Positions 55,630-63,588 of a stretch of 64,000 nt of DNA are shown piece after piece. Origin of the DNA: Ornithinimicrobium sp. (lineage in GTDB: Bacteria > Actinomycetota > Actinomycetes > Actinomycetales > Dermatophilaceae). The notes under the pieces are model-generated. The model was not told the origin of the DNA. It was given only the letters and a program-made list of their open reading frames with translations, and made no database searches. Where the stretch lies: the NCBI RefSeq assembly GCF_030537745.1, contig NZ_JAUNVI010000008.1:15069-79068 (forward strand). The letters run 5' to 3'. The position numbers and the translations under genes are program-made. Each line of letters starts with the position of its first letter. Positions within the stretch are counted from its first letter, which is position 1.

Positions 55630-56823
55630 TTATTCATAGACAAGCTTCTTAGGGCCGGGGAAGATCCAGGACAACCCGCCCCGCAGCCGGTCCCGCCAGT
55701 TCTCCCAGGAGTGACCGTCGCGGGACTCGACATACCTCACCTGCGCGCCCGTTGACTCGAAGACCGGCACCATGGAGCGGTTGGCGACGATGAGAGGCTC
55801 ATAGATCCCGCAGGTGATAAACATCCGGTCCGCGACCTTCCGCGGCTTCTCACGATAGCGGTTCATAAACTTCACCACGGGGTCAAAGGCTGGGCCGCCC
55901 CCGTGGTCGCTGCCGATGTCGGTGAACACGAACGACCCGGACTGCAGGAAGAGGCTGCCAAAGGTTTCTGGGTTGCGGAAGGCCGTGGAGAGGGAGGCGA
56001 CCCCTCCGAAGCTGGCGCCCATCAGGCAGCGCGCGTCCGCCCGCGGGATCACTGGCAGCTTGGCCTCGACCGCCGGGAGGAGCTCACGGACGATGTGTCG
56101 CGCGTGGGACGCATAGTTCGGATACTCCTTCAACCGGTCGTTGGAGTTGGTGAAGAGCACGATCGTCTCGGCCATGTCGAGGTCGTGGATGAGGTTGTCG
56201 AGCACCGCCTTCATCGCCGCATAGGTGATGTAGTCGGAGCCGTCGTGCACGATCAGCAGGGGATAGCGGCTGGACCGCCGAAACCGTGCCGGCAGGTAGA
56301 GACGGTTGGTGGTGACCCGCCGTAGCGCCTTGGACGCAAATTTGAAGTCGATCAGCTCTCCGGGACGGGCATCGCTTTGCGGCAGCACCCACTCCGGCGT
56401 CTGGTAGCCAGCAGCCTGCAGCACGCTGGAGGAACCGACGGGGCTGTGGGCGACATGGGGGTTGAGCGGATCGTTGAAGACCTCGACTGCGGCCCCGACC
56501 CGGACCTCGATCTGATACTCCACCCTCGAGTGCGCGGGCAGCTCGATCGTGACGTACCACAGCGGAGGGCCTTCGACCTGCTCCAGCTTCTTCATCGGCA
56601 CATGGTTGGGCTGGTTGACGATGCGGTGGCGCACCGCGACCGCATCGACGTTGCCGCGATAGAGGAAGGTGCACTTTGGGCCTTCGACGATAGGAATCAC
56701 GCGCCCGGTGATGAAGGCGTCGATGTCCGCCTGTCCGTGCTGCGCGCGCGCCTTGAGCTCGTTGATTGCCAGCTTGCCATTGTGGCGCGGCGGGATGGGC
56801 AGCGGTGGGGGTAGCAGGCTCAC
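55630..56823 (-). CDS. Fes/EstA-type alpha/beta-hydrolase esterase with N-terminal beta domain
   Basis: 397 aa from ATG 56823 overlapping the S51-like stop (ATGA). Residues ~30–150 resemble the CBM48/Fes-like N-terminal beta-sandwich (CTFLYRGNVDAVAVRHRI, PLWYVTIELPAHSRVEYQIEV, DPLNPHVAHSPVGSSSVL). The esterase-D domain has YPLLIVHDGSDYITYAAMKAVLDNLI, nucleophile elbow LMGASFGGVASLSTA, and catalytic His in SRDGHSWENWRDRL. No signal peptide, so cytosolic. Similar enzymes hydrolyse trilactone siderophores, but no siderophore genes are near. Here it is the last of a coupled trio with the S51-like and ATP-grasp proteins, so its substrate is probably their product or precursor. Confidence 0.88.
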   Translation of the reverse strand: MSLLPPPLPIPPRHNGKLAINELKARAQHGQADIDAFITGRVIPIVEGPKCTFLYRGNVDAVAVRHRIVNQPNHVPMKKLEQVEGPPLWYVTIELPAHSRVEYQIEVRVGAAVEVFNDPLNPHVAHSPVGSSSVLQAAGYQTPEWVLPQSDARPGELIDFKFASKALRRVTTNRLYLPARFRRSSRYPLLIVHDGSDYITYAAMKAVLDNLIHDLDMAETIVLFTNSNDRLKEYPNYASHARHIVRELLPAVEAKLPVIPRADARCLMGASFGGVASLSTAFRNPETFGSLFLQSGSFVFTDIGSDHGGGPAFDPVVKFMNRYREKPRKVADRMFITCGIYEPLIVANRSMVPVFESTGAQVRYVESRDGHSWENWRDRLRGGLSWIFPGPKKLVYE

Positions 56824-57911
56824 GGGGTCGTCGCTCCGAAGTCGGTGCTGAGCGGGTCATGATCCGGGTATGACGTGTCGCTAGCCGGCTCCGTCTCGTG
56901 CTGGTCAGGAGGCGCTGGTTGGTAGGTCGTCACTGTCCCGTCGGCGCCGAGGATCCGCGCCCCGGCTGGCAGCCGACCGTCGGCCTCGAGGGTGACCGTG
57001 ACGCGCTCGTCCAGCAGGAGGGCACGCGCGGGCGCGATTCGAGAGACCAGCCCGGCCATCCGTGGCACATTCTTGAGGTCGAGCCGGTCCCTGGGCGAGG
57101 GAAGTGCGACGATGTCCCGCGTCAGGCCGAGGCCCTTCATCAGCATCTCCGCCACATCCGGCCCCTGAACGGCGTCGTCATAGAAGAGTAGGACGCGCTC
57201 GGTCAGCACCATCGCGCCAGCCCCCCAGGCGATGATGGGTCGGTGCAAACGCGGGGTGGAGACCTGCCGTCCCGCCTCGTCGTGGCCGAACTGCGCAAGG
57301 GCGGGGGCCAGGTTGAACATGTGCATCAGACCGAGCAGCACCCCCACGTGTCCACCCGGGATGATGATGGCGTCAGTGTCTCTCAACGCCTGCCCGACGG
57401 CGAATCGGGCCGTGACGACGGCGTCTCGATGCTGCGGCTGGTGACGGTCGTAGAAGTCCTGGTGCAACTCCTCGACCCTAGCGAGGTGCCGGGCGTCCAA
57501 GGCGCTGACGATGGTGAGGGCGTCCGCGACGGCGAGGTCCTGGGCCCACGGATTTCGCGGGGTGTAGTCGCGGATTTTATAGAGCGCGTCCGCAGCATGC
57601 TCGAGTCCGATGACGTAGAGGGACTGCAGCTCGCTCATCGTCGCGCGACGCTCACGGTCAGCTTTCTCCAACTCAGGGTCAGCGTCCCACACCTGCTGCA
57701 TGAGGCTCCACAGCCGCAGGTTGGTGGTGCGTCCGCCGAGCAGGTCGCTGAGGAGCCCGTCGTCACCTTCCCGGTCACGCCACCCGGCGGTGATCGTCGC
57801 AAAGTGTCGCCCGGTCAGTCCCAGTGCCTCCACGATGGTGTCCAGGCGCGGTTCGCGCTGGGGGCCGAGCAGCGTGATGCGGGGGACGTCGTCCTCAGCC
57901 AGCATAGACAT
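56820..57911 (-). CDS. S51/cyanophycinase-like class-I amidotransferase-fold protein without the catalytic Ser
   Basis: 363 aa from ATG 57911; ATG 57905 is equally possible. Either start overlaps the ATP-grasp stop (17 or 11 nt). Sequence: VPRITLLGPQREPRLDTIVEALG, a helical middle, then TDAIIIPGGHVGVLLGLMHMF, the position of the GGxx loop, and PIIAWGAGAMVLTERVLLFYDD. The last corresponds to the G-x-SAGA nucleophile elbow of S51 peptidases, but the Ser position is Gly. It then should not be a standard peptidase. The C-terminal ~110 residues include VSRIAPARALLLDERVTVTLEADGRLPAGARILGADG. Tightly coupled to the ATP-grasp and esterase genes. Function unknown; a structural or binding partner is possible. 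Confidence 0.72.
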   Translation of the reverse strand: MSMLAEDDVPRITLLGPQREPRLDTIVEALGLTGRHFATITAGWRDREGDDGLLSDLLGGRTTNLRLWSLMQQVWDADPELEKADRERRATMSELQSLYVIGLEHAADALYKIRDYTPRNPWAQDLAVADALTIVSALDARHLARVEELHQDFYDRHQPQHRDAVVTARFAVGQALRDTDAIIIPGGHVGVLLGLMHMFNLAPALAQFGHDEAGRQVSTPRLHRPIIAWGAGAMVLTERVLLFYDDAVQGPDVAEMLMKGLGLTRDIVALPSPRDRLDLKNVPRMAGLVSRIAPARALLLDERVTVTLEADGRLPAGARILGADGTVTTYQPAPPDQHETEPASDTSYPDHDPLSTDFGATTP

Positions 57912-59112
57912 GGACGGTGCGACCGACCTCGTCGAGCATGGCGTGCAGCTGGTCATAGTCGGGGTGCTTCATCCGGACCCACGCGTTGGCCATGAAGCCA
58001 GCCGACACCGGCTGCGTCGGGTGGCCCACCGGGGGGATGCTCGCGTCGATGATCCAGCGGCTGTAGAGGTTTTCGATCTCTTCCAGCCCGGAGTATCCCT
58101 TGATCTGGCCGTCCCGGTCTGGTCGGAGCGCGATGATGCCCGCGGAGTGGCTGCGGCTGAGGGGCTGGCTGATCCGGCTGTGCGTGATCGCCTCGGCCCA
58201 CGCGGTATACACGTCCATGTCGTTGGACACGTTGTAGAGATCCCAGCAGCCCACTCCTGGTGGGCGGCAGCCGATCTCGCTGAACTTCAGGCCCTTGGGG
58301 CCGTAGAACCACTCCATGTGGGTGGCGGAGGTCCCGATCCCCAGCGCGCGGATGACGCGCGCACCCATCTCGCGGATCTCGTCATACATCCCGCCGCCGT
58401 CGATCCGGTTGGTGGCGATGAACATCGGTGAGATCCAGCGCGTCCGCATCGCCTCCAGCACGCCGGGGAAGTAGTGCGACGCAAAATCGGCCGCGACGTC
58501 GCCGTTGATCGCGATCGTGTCGTAGAAGCCTTCGTGGCCCTCCACGAACTCTTCCACCGCGATCGAGGCGTAGCCGGCCAGCTGCGCCAGCGCCGCAGAC
58601 AGCTCGGTGTCATTGTCGACGCGAGAGGTGCCTGCCGCCCCCGCGCCGTCACGTGGCTTGAGGATCAGCGGGTAGCCGACCTTGCGGGCAAACTCGCGGA
58701 CCTGGTCCGCGTTGTCGGCGCCGGTCGACGCGGCGGTCGGCACTCCCGCCTGACGCAGCGCCTCTTTCATCGACGGCTTGTCGCGGCACAGCCAGGTGGT
58801 GCGCACCGACGTGCCGGGGATGCCGAGGTCCTCCCGGACCTGGGCGGCCACCATCTGGTGGGCCTCGATGGTGGATTCCATCCGGTCGATCCAGACCATG
58901 CCCTGGATTTTGCGGACCGCCTCGGTCATCTGCGCCCGGTTGGTCACCGAGCCGACCTGCTCGTAGTGCACCATCCAGCTCTTGAGCTGGTCGTCCAGAT
59001 AGTCCCAGGGGGTTTCGCCGATCCCGATCACGTTAGCCCCCACCGAGGCCAGCGCTCTGGCAAACTCCCGCTGGTTCTGCGGGAAGTGGGGCTCCACCAA
59101 GATGATGTTCAC
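57895..59112 (-). CDS. ATP-grasp carboxylate–amine ligase-like protein
   Basis: 405 aa from GTG 59112 (VNIILVEPHFPQNQREFARALASVGANV); upstream residues in the long frame belong to a shadow of the acyltransferase gene. The N-terminal Rossmann-like domain leads to the ATP-grasp: LCRDKPSMKEALRQAGVPTAAS, the Lys/Gly loop YPLILKPRDGAGAAGTSRV, VEEFVEGHEGFYDTIAINGDV, and the acidic metal-binding GLKFSEIGCRPPGVG. This organisation matches biotin-carboxylase-fold ligases such as L-amino-acid ligases and peptide-bond-forming enzymes, acting on an acylphosphate intermediate. It precedes the S51-like gene with overlap and follows the acyltransferase by 46 nt. Substrates cannot be predicted. Confidence 0.85.
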   Translation of the reverse strand: MNIILVEPHFPQNQREFARALASVGANVIGIGETPWDYLDDQLKSWMVHYEQVGSVTNRAQMTEAVRKIQGMVWIDRMESTIEAHQMVAAQVREDLGIPGTSVRTTWLCRDKPSMKEALRQAGVPTAASTGADNADQVREFARKVGYPLILKPRDGAGAAGTSRVDNDTELSAALAQLAGYASIAVEEFVEGHEGFYDTIAINGDVAADFASHYFPGVLEAMRTRWISPMFIATNRIDGGGMYDEIREMGARVIRALGIGTSATHMEWFYGPKGLKFSEIGCRPPGVGCWDLYNVSNDMDVYTAWAEAITHSRISQPLSRSHSAGIIALRPDRDGQIKGYSGLEEIENLYSRWIIDASIPPVGHPTQPVSAGFMANAWVRMKHPDYDQLHAMLDEVGRTVHVYAG

Positions 59113-59158
59113 AGGGTCGAGATTGCCACAGATCCAGCGGCGACGTGAAAGCCCAGGC

Positions 59159-61423
59159 TCACTGGGCGCGCGCCAGCTCGTCGAAGGCTTCCGCAACGAC
59201 CGTGGCGTAGACGTGCATGCCGTCCAGATCGGGGTGCACGTTGTCGGCCTGGAGCACCCCGGGTTGCTTGCTGATCGTGGCGTTCCATCGGCCGACGACC
59301 GCATGGGGGTAGTCGGCCACGACCTTGGCGATGGTGGCGTTGGAGGACTCGGTGAAGGAAGCCGCGACATAGAGGTTCATCACGACGACGTTGCGGTCCG
59401 GGCCGAGTGCGTCCAGCGTCTCGCGCAGCGCGGCCTCGTCCACGCCGGCGTTGGTGCCCAAGTGCAGGATGACGTTGTCCCTGATCTGGTCCTGCGCGAG
59501 ACCGTCAGCCACCACCTCATGCGCGCTGTTCCATTGCCGGTTGGATTTGGCCAGGTAGTTGATCTCGGGGAACCGGTAGGTCAGTCCGTCGGCGCTGGTC
59601 ACGATGAGGGAGTCACCGATCGCGGTGATCGCCGAACTGTCAGGGACCAGCAGGCCGTCCTCGCCCGCGCGGTATGTCGATCCGTGGACATCGAGGGAGG
59701 TGGCGGTTGCCGTGGCGCTGGCTGGGGCGTCCTTGTCAGCGCTGGCCTTGTCGCCCTGGTCCGCGCTGGTCTTGTCGTTGCTGGTCTTGTCGTCCTTGGT
59801 GCCCTTGCTGTCCGACTCGGATGCAGCGGCGGTGGCGGCGTCGGCGGCCGCGCCTGCCAGGCCGAGCTGCGCGCTGAGCTGGGCCGGCTCTCCCACTGTC
59901 GTGCTCGCGACTGGTGCGAGCTGCCCGCCGTCGAGCCGGGCCTCGTTTGCCTCGATCTGCTGCTGGGTCACTGACTTCTCCGGGGCGGTGGCGACCGCCA
60001 CCGCTGTCGCGACCAGCATCAGCGCGAGCAGCCCCGCGACCATGCGGGGGGTGCGGCTGACCTGCCACGGCGTCGCCGCCCAGCGTCCCAGGGTGCCCAC
60101 GCTCTTGCGCAACCCCAGCTTGCGCACCGGTTGTTCGACATACCGAAAGGACAGGGCCGAGATGGTCAGGGTGAGGACGAGCGCGGTGCCGACCACCACC
60201 ATGCCGTGGCCCGTCCCGGGCGCATAGGGGATCAGCGCGCCCATGATGACCAGGATCGGCCAGTGCCACAGATAGATGCCGTAGGACCGCTCGCCCACCC
60301 AGACCAGCGGCCGCAGGTGCATCAGTCGGCGCCACAGGCTGCCCGACTCCAGCAGGCCCGCGATGAGGACCACGGTGAGGAGCGAGGCCAGCAGGATGCC
60401 ACCCCGGAAGGTCAGGGCGTCGGACTCCTCCATCCATCGCATCAGCCCGACCAGCCCGAGGAGGGCGCCGAGCACCGCGGCCCAACGCCAGCGTCGCCAT
60501 ACCCCTGAGCGCAGCCCAGCCCGGTGACGCGGGTCCGCCCAGGCGACCGCGAACGCCGCTCCCGCCATCAGCCCCATGAGGTGGGTGTCAGTGCCGTAAT
60601 AGACGCGCGTGGCGTCGACGCCGGGCGTGAAGAGCACGGCCATCGCGATCGTGCTCGCCACGCCGATGCCGGCCACGAGAAGGATGAGCTGCCGGACGGA
60701 GCGCGTCAGGGCCAGCGCGATGATCAGGGCGAGCGGCCAGACGAGGTAGAACTGCTCCTCGACCGCCAGGGACCAGAAGTTGATGAAGAGGATCGGGGAC
60801 GTGCTGTGGAAGTAGCTCGCGCCCGCCAGGATCTCCAGCCAGTTGGTGGTGAAGGTCAGTGCACCAAGGGCCTGTCGACCGATCCCCACGAGCAGGTCGC
60901 CGCCGACCAGGCGCGCGACGGAGGTGCTGACCAGGACGACCAGGACCAGCGCGGGCAGCAGCCGCCTGGCGCGGCGGCGCCAGAAACCGAGGAGGTCGAT
61001 GCGTCCCTTCGTGTCGACCTCGCGGAGGAGGAGCGTGGTGATGAGGAAGCCGCTGAGGACGAAGAAGACGTCGACGCCGAGGTAGCCGCCCGGCAGCACG
61101 CTGGGGGTGAAGTGGAAAATCAGGACCCCGATGACCGCGATCGCGCGCAACCCGTCCAGGCCCGGGATGATGCCCGGTCGTGGCCTGATCCCGTTGGGCC
61201 CGCGTCCGCCGCGACGGCGGCGTGGTGGTGTGTCGCGGGTCTGCAGGACGGGTCCGGTATCGGTGCGGTCCTGAGCCAGGGGGTATGCGGTGCGGTCGGC
61301 CTCAAGCAGATCGTGCCGGTCGCCGTGGCGGGTGGGTGCGTAGAGGGCCTCTGGCCGCGGGGCCGGCGGAGTGTCGTCGGTGCCGTGGGCGTGCACGTCT
61401 GGCTGGCGCGCGGGCATAGACAT
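59159..61423 (-). CDS. Second OafA-type acyltransferase fused to SGNH hydrolase domain
   Basis: 754 aa from ATG 61423 (GGAG upstream). A ~100-residue polar cytosolic N-terminus precedes the acyltransferase-3 core: IPGLDGLRAIAVIGVLIFHFTPSVLPGGYLGVDVFFVLSGFLI, FWRRRARRLLPAL, FINFWSLAVEEQFYLVWPLAL, RSYGIYLWHWPILV. After TM11 (GLLALMLVATAVAVATA) comes an Ala/Ser/Lys/Asp-rich spacer with DKTS/DKAS repeats. The extracytoplasmic SGNH domain has the IGDSLIV nucleophile, HLGTNAGV and DNVHPD (Asp/His). It should O-acylate a cell-surface glycan. It is the probable first gene of the cluster leading to the ATP-grasp trio. Confidence 0.92.
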   Translation of the reverse strand: MSMPARQPDVHAHGTDDTPPAPRPEALYAPTRHGDRHDLLEADRTAYPLAQDRTDTGPVLQTRDTPPRRRRGGRGPNGIRPRPGIIPGLDGLRAIAVIGVLIFHFTPSVLPGGYLGVDVFFVLSGFLITTLLLREVDTKGRIDLLGFWRRRARRLLPALVLVVLVSTSVARLVGGDLLVGIGRQALGALTFTTNWLEILAGASYFHSTSPILFINFWSLAVEEQFYLVWPLALIIALALTRSVRQLILLVAGIGVASTIAMAVLFTPGVDATRVYYGTDTHLMGLMAGAAFAVAWADPRHRAGLRSGVWRRWRWAAVLGALLGLVGLMRWMEESDALTFRGGILLASLLTVVLIAGLLESGSLWRRLMHLRPLVWVGERSYGIYLWHWPILVIMGALIPYAPGTGHGMVVVGTALVLTLTISALSFRYVEQPVRKLGLRKSVGTLGRWAATPWQVSRTPRMVAGLLALMLVATAVAVATAPEKSVTQQQIEANEARLDGGQLAPVASTTVGEPAQLSAQLGLAGAAADAATAAASESDSKGTKDDKTSNDKTSADQGDKASADKDAPASATATATSLDVHGSTYRAGEDGLLVPDSSAITAIGDSLIVTSADGLTYRFPEINYLAKSNRQWNSAHEVVADGLAQDQIRDNVILHLGTNAGVDEAALRETLDALGPDRNVVVMNLYVAASFTESSNATIAKVVADYPHAVVGRWNATISKQPGVLQADNVHPDLDGMHVYATVVAEAFDELARAQ

Positions 61424-61547
61424 GTCGCCGGGTCTCCTCTCCACTAGACTCCGACGCCAGCGTAGGGTCGCTGGCCTGCACACAGACCCTCCCGCGCCGG
61501 AGTGTCGCGAGACTGGCTGCGCCCCTTGCTACGCCCTGAGAAACGCA

Positions 61548-61583
61548 GCGAGCGCCCCCGACCTGGTGGTCAGGGGCGCTCGC
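61548..61583. terminator. Strong symmetrical hairpin between the helical-protein gene and the acyltransferase
   Basis: GCGAGCGCCCC (61548–61558) pairs perfectly with GGGGCGCTCGC (61573–61583). The interior adds GACC/GGTC around a TGGT loop, giving about 15 bp. It sits just beyond the stop of the 61594–62937 gene, so terminates that leftward transcript. It could work on both strands, though no strong T-run follows. Confidence 0.75.
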
Positions 61584-61593
61584 CGAAGGTGGT

Positions 61594-62937
61594 TCAGACG
61601 CGGTCGGTGGGCTCCATGCCCTCGCCCGGAGCCTGCTCGTCGGTGTTCACCGGCTCCTCGAAGGCGAGGTCGTCGATCTCCTCGGACTCGAGCATCCGAG
61701 CGCCGTCGCCAGCATGGGCGCCGGTGTAGTCGCTGGCGCCGGTCGCTGACGGGGTGGCGTCCAGTGCGTCGGCACCGTCCACGGAGTCGACTGGAACTGC
61801 GTCGAGTGGCGCTGCGTCGACGAGGGCGGCGTCGGCCACGGTCGGGGACACCAGGTCCGTGCTCGACGTCGACATCGAAGACGCGGTGGTCGGCACGTCG
61901 CCGTCGCTGACCGCCTGGGTGCTCGCGCTCACGGGCCCGCTGCCAGCGGGGGGCGTCGAGGTGAGCTCGACCGCAGGCGCTGCGGACGTGGTCGGCGTGC
62001 GGCTGGCCCACGGGTCAGCACCGCCACCCTGGCTCGCCCACGGGTCGGCTGCAGCGTCGCGCTGCTGCTGGGACAGATACCACGCGAGGCCAGCCCCGGC
62101 GGCGGCGAGCAGCCCGAGGGCGATCATCACGCCGCCCTTCTTGCTCCGGCCCGACTTGGGGGCTCCGGTCAGCGTCGCGACGACGCCCTCGTCCTTGGCC
62201 AGCACGCGGTCCTTGCCGGACTGGACGTCGCCGATCATCGACTGGAGCTTGGGCAGCAACTCGTCATTAATCAGATCGCGCAGGTGGTCGACCTTGGGCC
62301 CGACGGCCGCGACACCGTCCTGCACGCGCGGCACGGCCGCGTCGATGCCGTGATCCACCCCGGTGACGGCGCGGTCCCGGGTGTGCTCGGCCTTCTCGCG
62401 GATGGCAGCGGCCAGAGCGGCGACGACGGCCGCACTGAGGCCTGCCTTCTCCTTGGCGGTCTCGCCCAGCGGGCCGGCGCGCTCAGCCAGACGCTCACCG
62501 GCGTGGCTCGCAGCAGCGGCGGCGCTGTGGCCGGCAGACACGGCACGCTCCTTGGCGGCCTCGCCTAGCGGCACGGCCTTATCGCGGGCCGCAGCGGACA
62601 GTGCCGCCACCGTGCCCCCGGCTTCGGCAGCCTTCTTGTCGAGCGCGGAGCGGCCGTGGTCAGCGGCCTTGCGCCCGTGGTCGGCTGCCTTGCTGGCAGC
62701 CTTGCCTGCTGCGTCACGGTCCTTGCCAGCGGCCTTCATCGCCTTGGCGCGGGTTTTCTGCGCGTGGCGGCGTTCCTTCTTCGAATCAGCGGGGGCGGTC
62801 GCCTCCGCCAGCGTCGCCAGCACGGCGGCACCGAGGTTGCGGGCCCCGGACGCAGCGCTGGATCCAGCTTCGGCGGCGTCCTGCCGGGCCTTTGAGCCCT
62901 GGGCAGCCGCGCGCTCGGCGTCAGTCTTAAAGAACAC
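61594..62937 (-). CDS. Alanine-rich, highly helical protein with one TM and disordered acidic tail
   Basis: 447 aa from ATG 62937 (upstream AGGAGGGA). Residues ~1–235 are repetitive Ala/Lys/Asp/Glu/Arg-rich helices with heptad-like repeats (AASKAADHGRKAADHGRSALDKKAAEAGG; PLGEAAKERAVSAGHSAAAAASHAGERLAERAGPLGETAKEKAG), reminiscent of LEA or apolipoprotein-like sequences. A single TM follows (~270–290, KGGVMIALGLLAAAGAGLAWYL). Beyond it, two DPWAS motifs (ADPWASQGGGADPWAS) and an acidic Thr/Ser/Asp-rich region end the protein. Similar actinobacterial proteins near ppiA lack an assigned function. It may coat or organise the membrane or nucleoid; that is a guess. Confidence 0.75.
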   Translation of the reverse strand: MFFKTDAERAAAQGSKARQDAAEAGSSAASGARNLGAAVLATLAEATAPADSKKERRHAQKTRAKAMKAAGKDRDAAGKAASKAADHGRKAADHGRSALDKKAAEAGGTVAALSAAARDKAVPLGEAAKERAVSAGHSAAAAASHAGERLAERAGPLGETAKEKAGLSAAVVAALAAAIREKAEHTRDRAVTGVDHGIDAAVPRVQDGVAAVGPKVDHLRDLINDELLPKLQSMIGDVQSGKDRVLAKDEGVVATLTGAPKSGRSKKGGVMIALGLLAAAGAGLAWYLSQQQRDAAADPWASQGGGADPWASRTPTTSAAPAVELTSTPPAGSGPVSASTQAVSDGDVPTTASSMSTSSTDLVSPTVADAALVDAAPLDAVPVDSVDGADALDATPSATGASDYTGAHAGDGARMLESEEIDDLAFEEPVNTDEQAPGEGMEPTDRV

Positions 62938-63036
62938 GGGAATCCCTCCTAGTCATGTGGGTCTGCTTCTATCCTGCCCTGTCCAGCAGGCTGGCACCAC
63001 CTGGGGTCGGTCAGATGGGCGTGCGAGACTGTGGCA

Positions 63037-63555
63037 ATGAACGTCACGCTGCACACCAACCACGGCGACATCCACGTCGAGCTCTTCGAGCACGCCGCGC
63101 CCAAGACCGTCGCGAGCTTCGTCGGCCTGGCCACCGGCGAGAAGGACTACAAGGACGAGGCCGGGCGCACCAACCCCCAGCCGTTCTACGACGGCCTCAC
63201 CTTCCACCGGATTATCCCCGGCTTCATGATCCAGGGCGGCTGCCCGCTCGGGGAGGGTTACGGAGGCCCCGGTTTTAGCTTTGACGACGAGATCAGCCCG
63301 GACAAGGACTTCACCCAGCCCTACATGCTCGCCATGGCCAACTCCGGCAAGCGCATGGGTAAGGGCACCAACGGCTCGCAGTTCTTCGTCACCGTCGAGG
63401 CGACCCCCTGGCTTCAGGGCAAGCACACCATCTTCGGTCAGGTCGCCGACCAGGCCTCCCGCGACGTCGTCGATGCGATCGCGGCCGTGCCGACCGGTGC
63501 CAACGACAAGCCTGTCGAGCCGGTCGTCATCGATCGTGTCTCGCTCGAGGGCTGA
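63037..63555 (+). CDS. ppiA: Peptidyl-prolyl cis-trans isomerase (cyclophilin)
   Basis: 172 aa from ATG 63037; a GTG at 63031 is two codons upstream and no Shine–Dalgarno is visible. Cytosolic proline isomerase. Active-site motifs are FHRIIPGFMIQGGCPLG (catalytic Arg), LAMANSGKRMGKGTNGSQFFVTVEATPWLQGKHTIFGQV (Gln–Phe–Phe, Trp, His). Homologous to Rv0009, and followed by the rhomboid gene as in mycobacteria. The KRMGK insertion in the AMAN–GTNGSQ loop is slightly longer than in Rv0009. Confidence 0.96.
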   Translation: MNVTLHTNHGDIHVELFEHAAPKTVASFVGLATGEKDYKDEAGRTNPQPFYDGLTFHRIIPGFMIQGGCPLGEGYGGPGFSFDDEISPDKDFTQPYMLAMANSGKRMGKGTNGSQFFVTVEATPWLQGKHTIFGQVADQASRDVVDAIAAVPTGANDKPVEPVVIDRVSLEG

Positions 63556-63588
63556 CCTGAGCGCTCTGCGACGAGTCTCGACGACCGG

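Noticed and set aside
53683..62960. Integrative element with attL/attR at tRNA-Ala
   Set aside because: No integrase gene and no second copy of the tRNA 3' end was found at the right side of the block.
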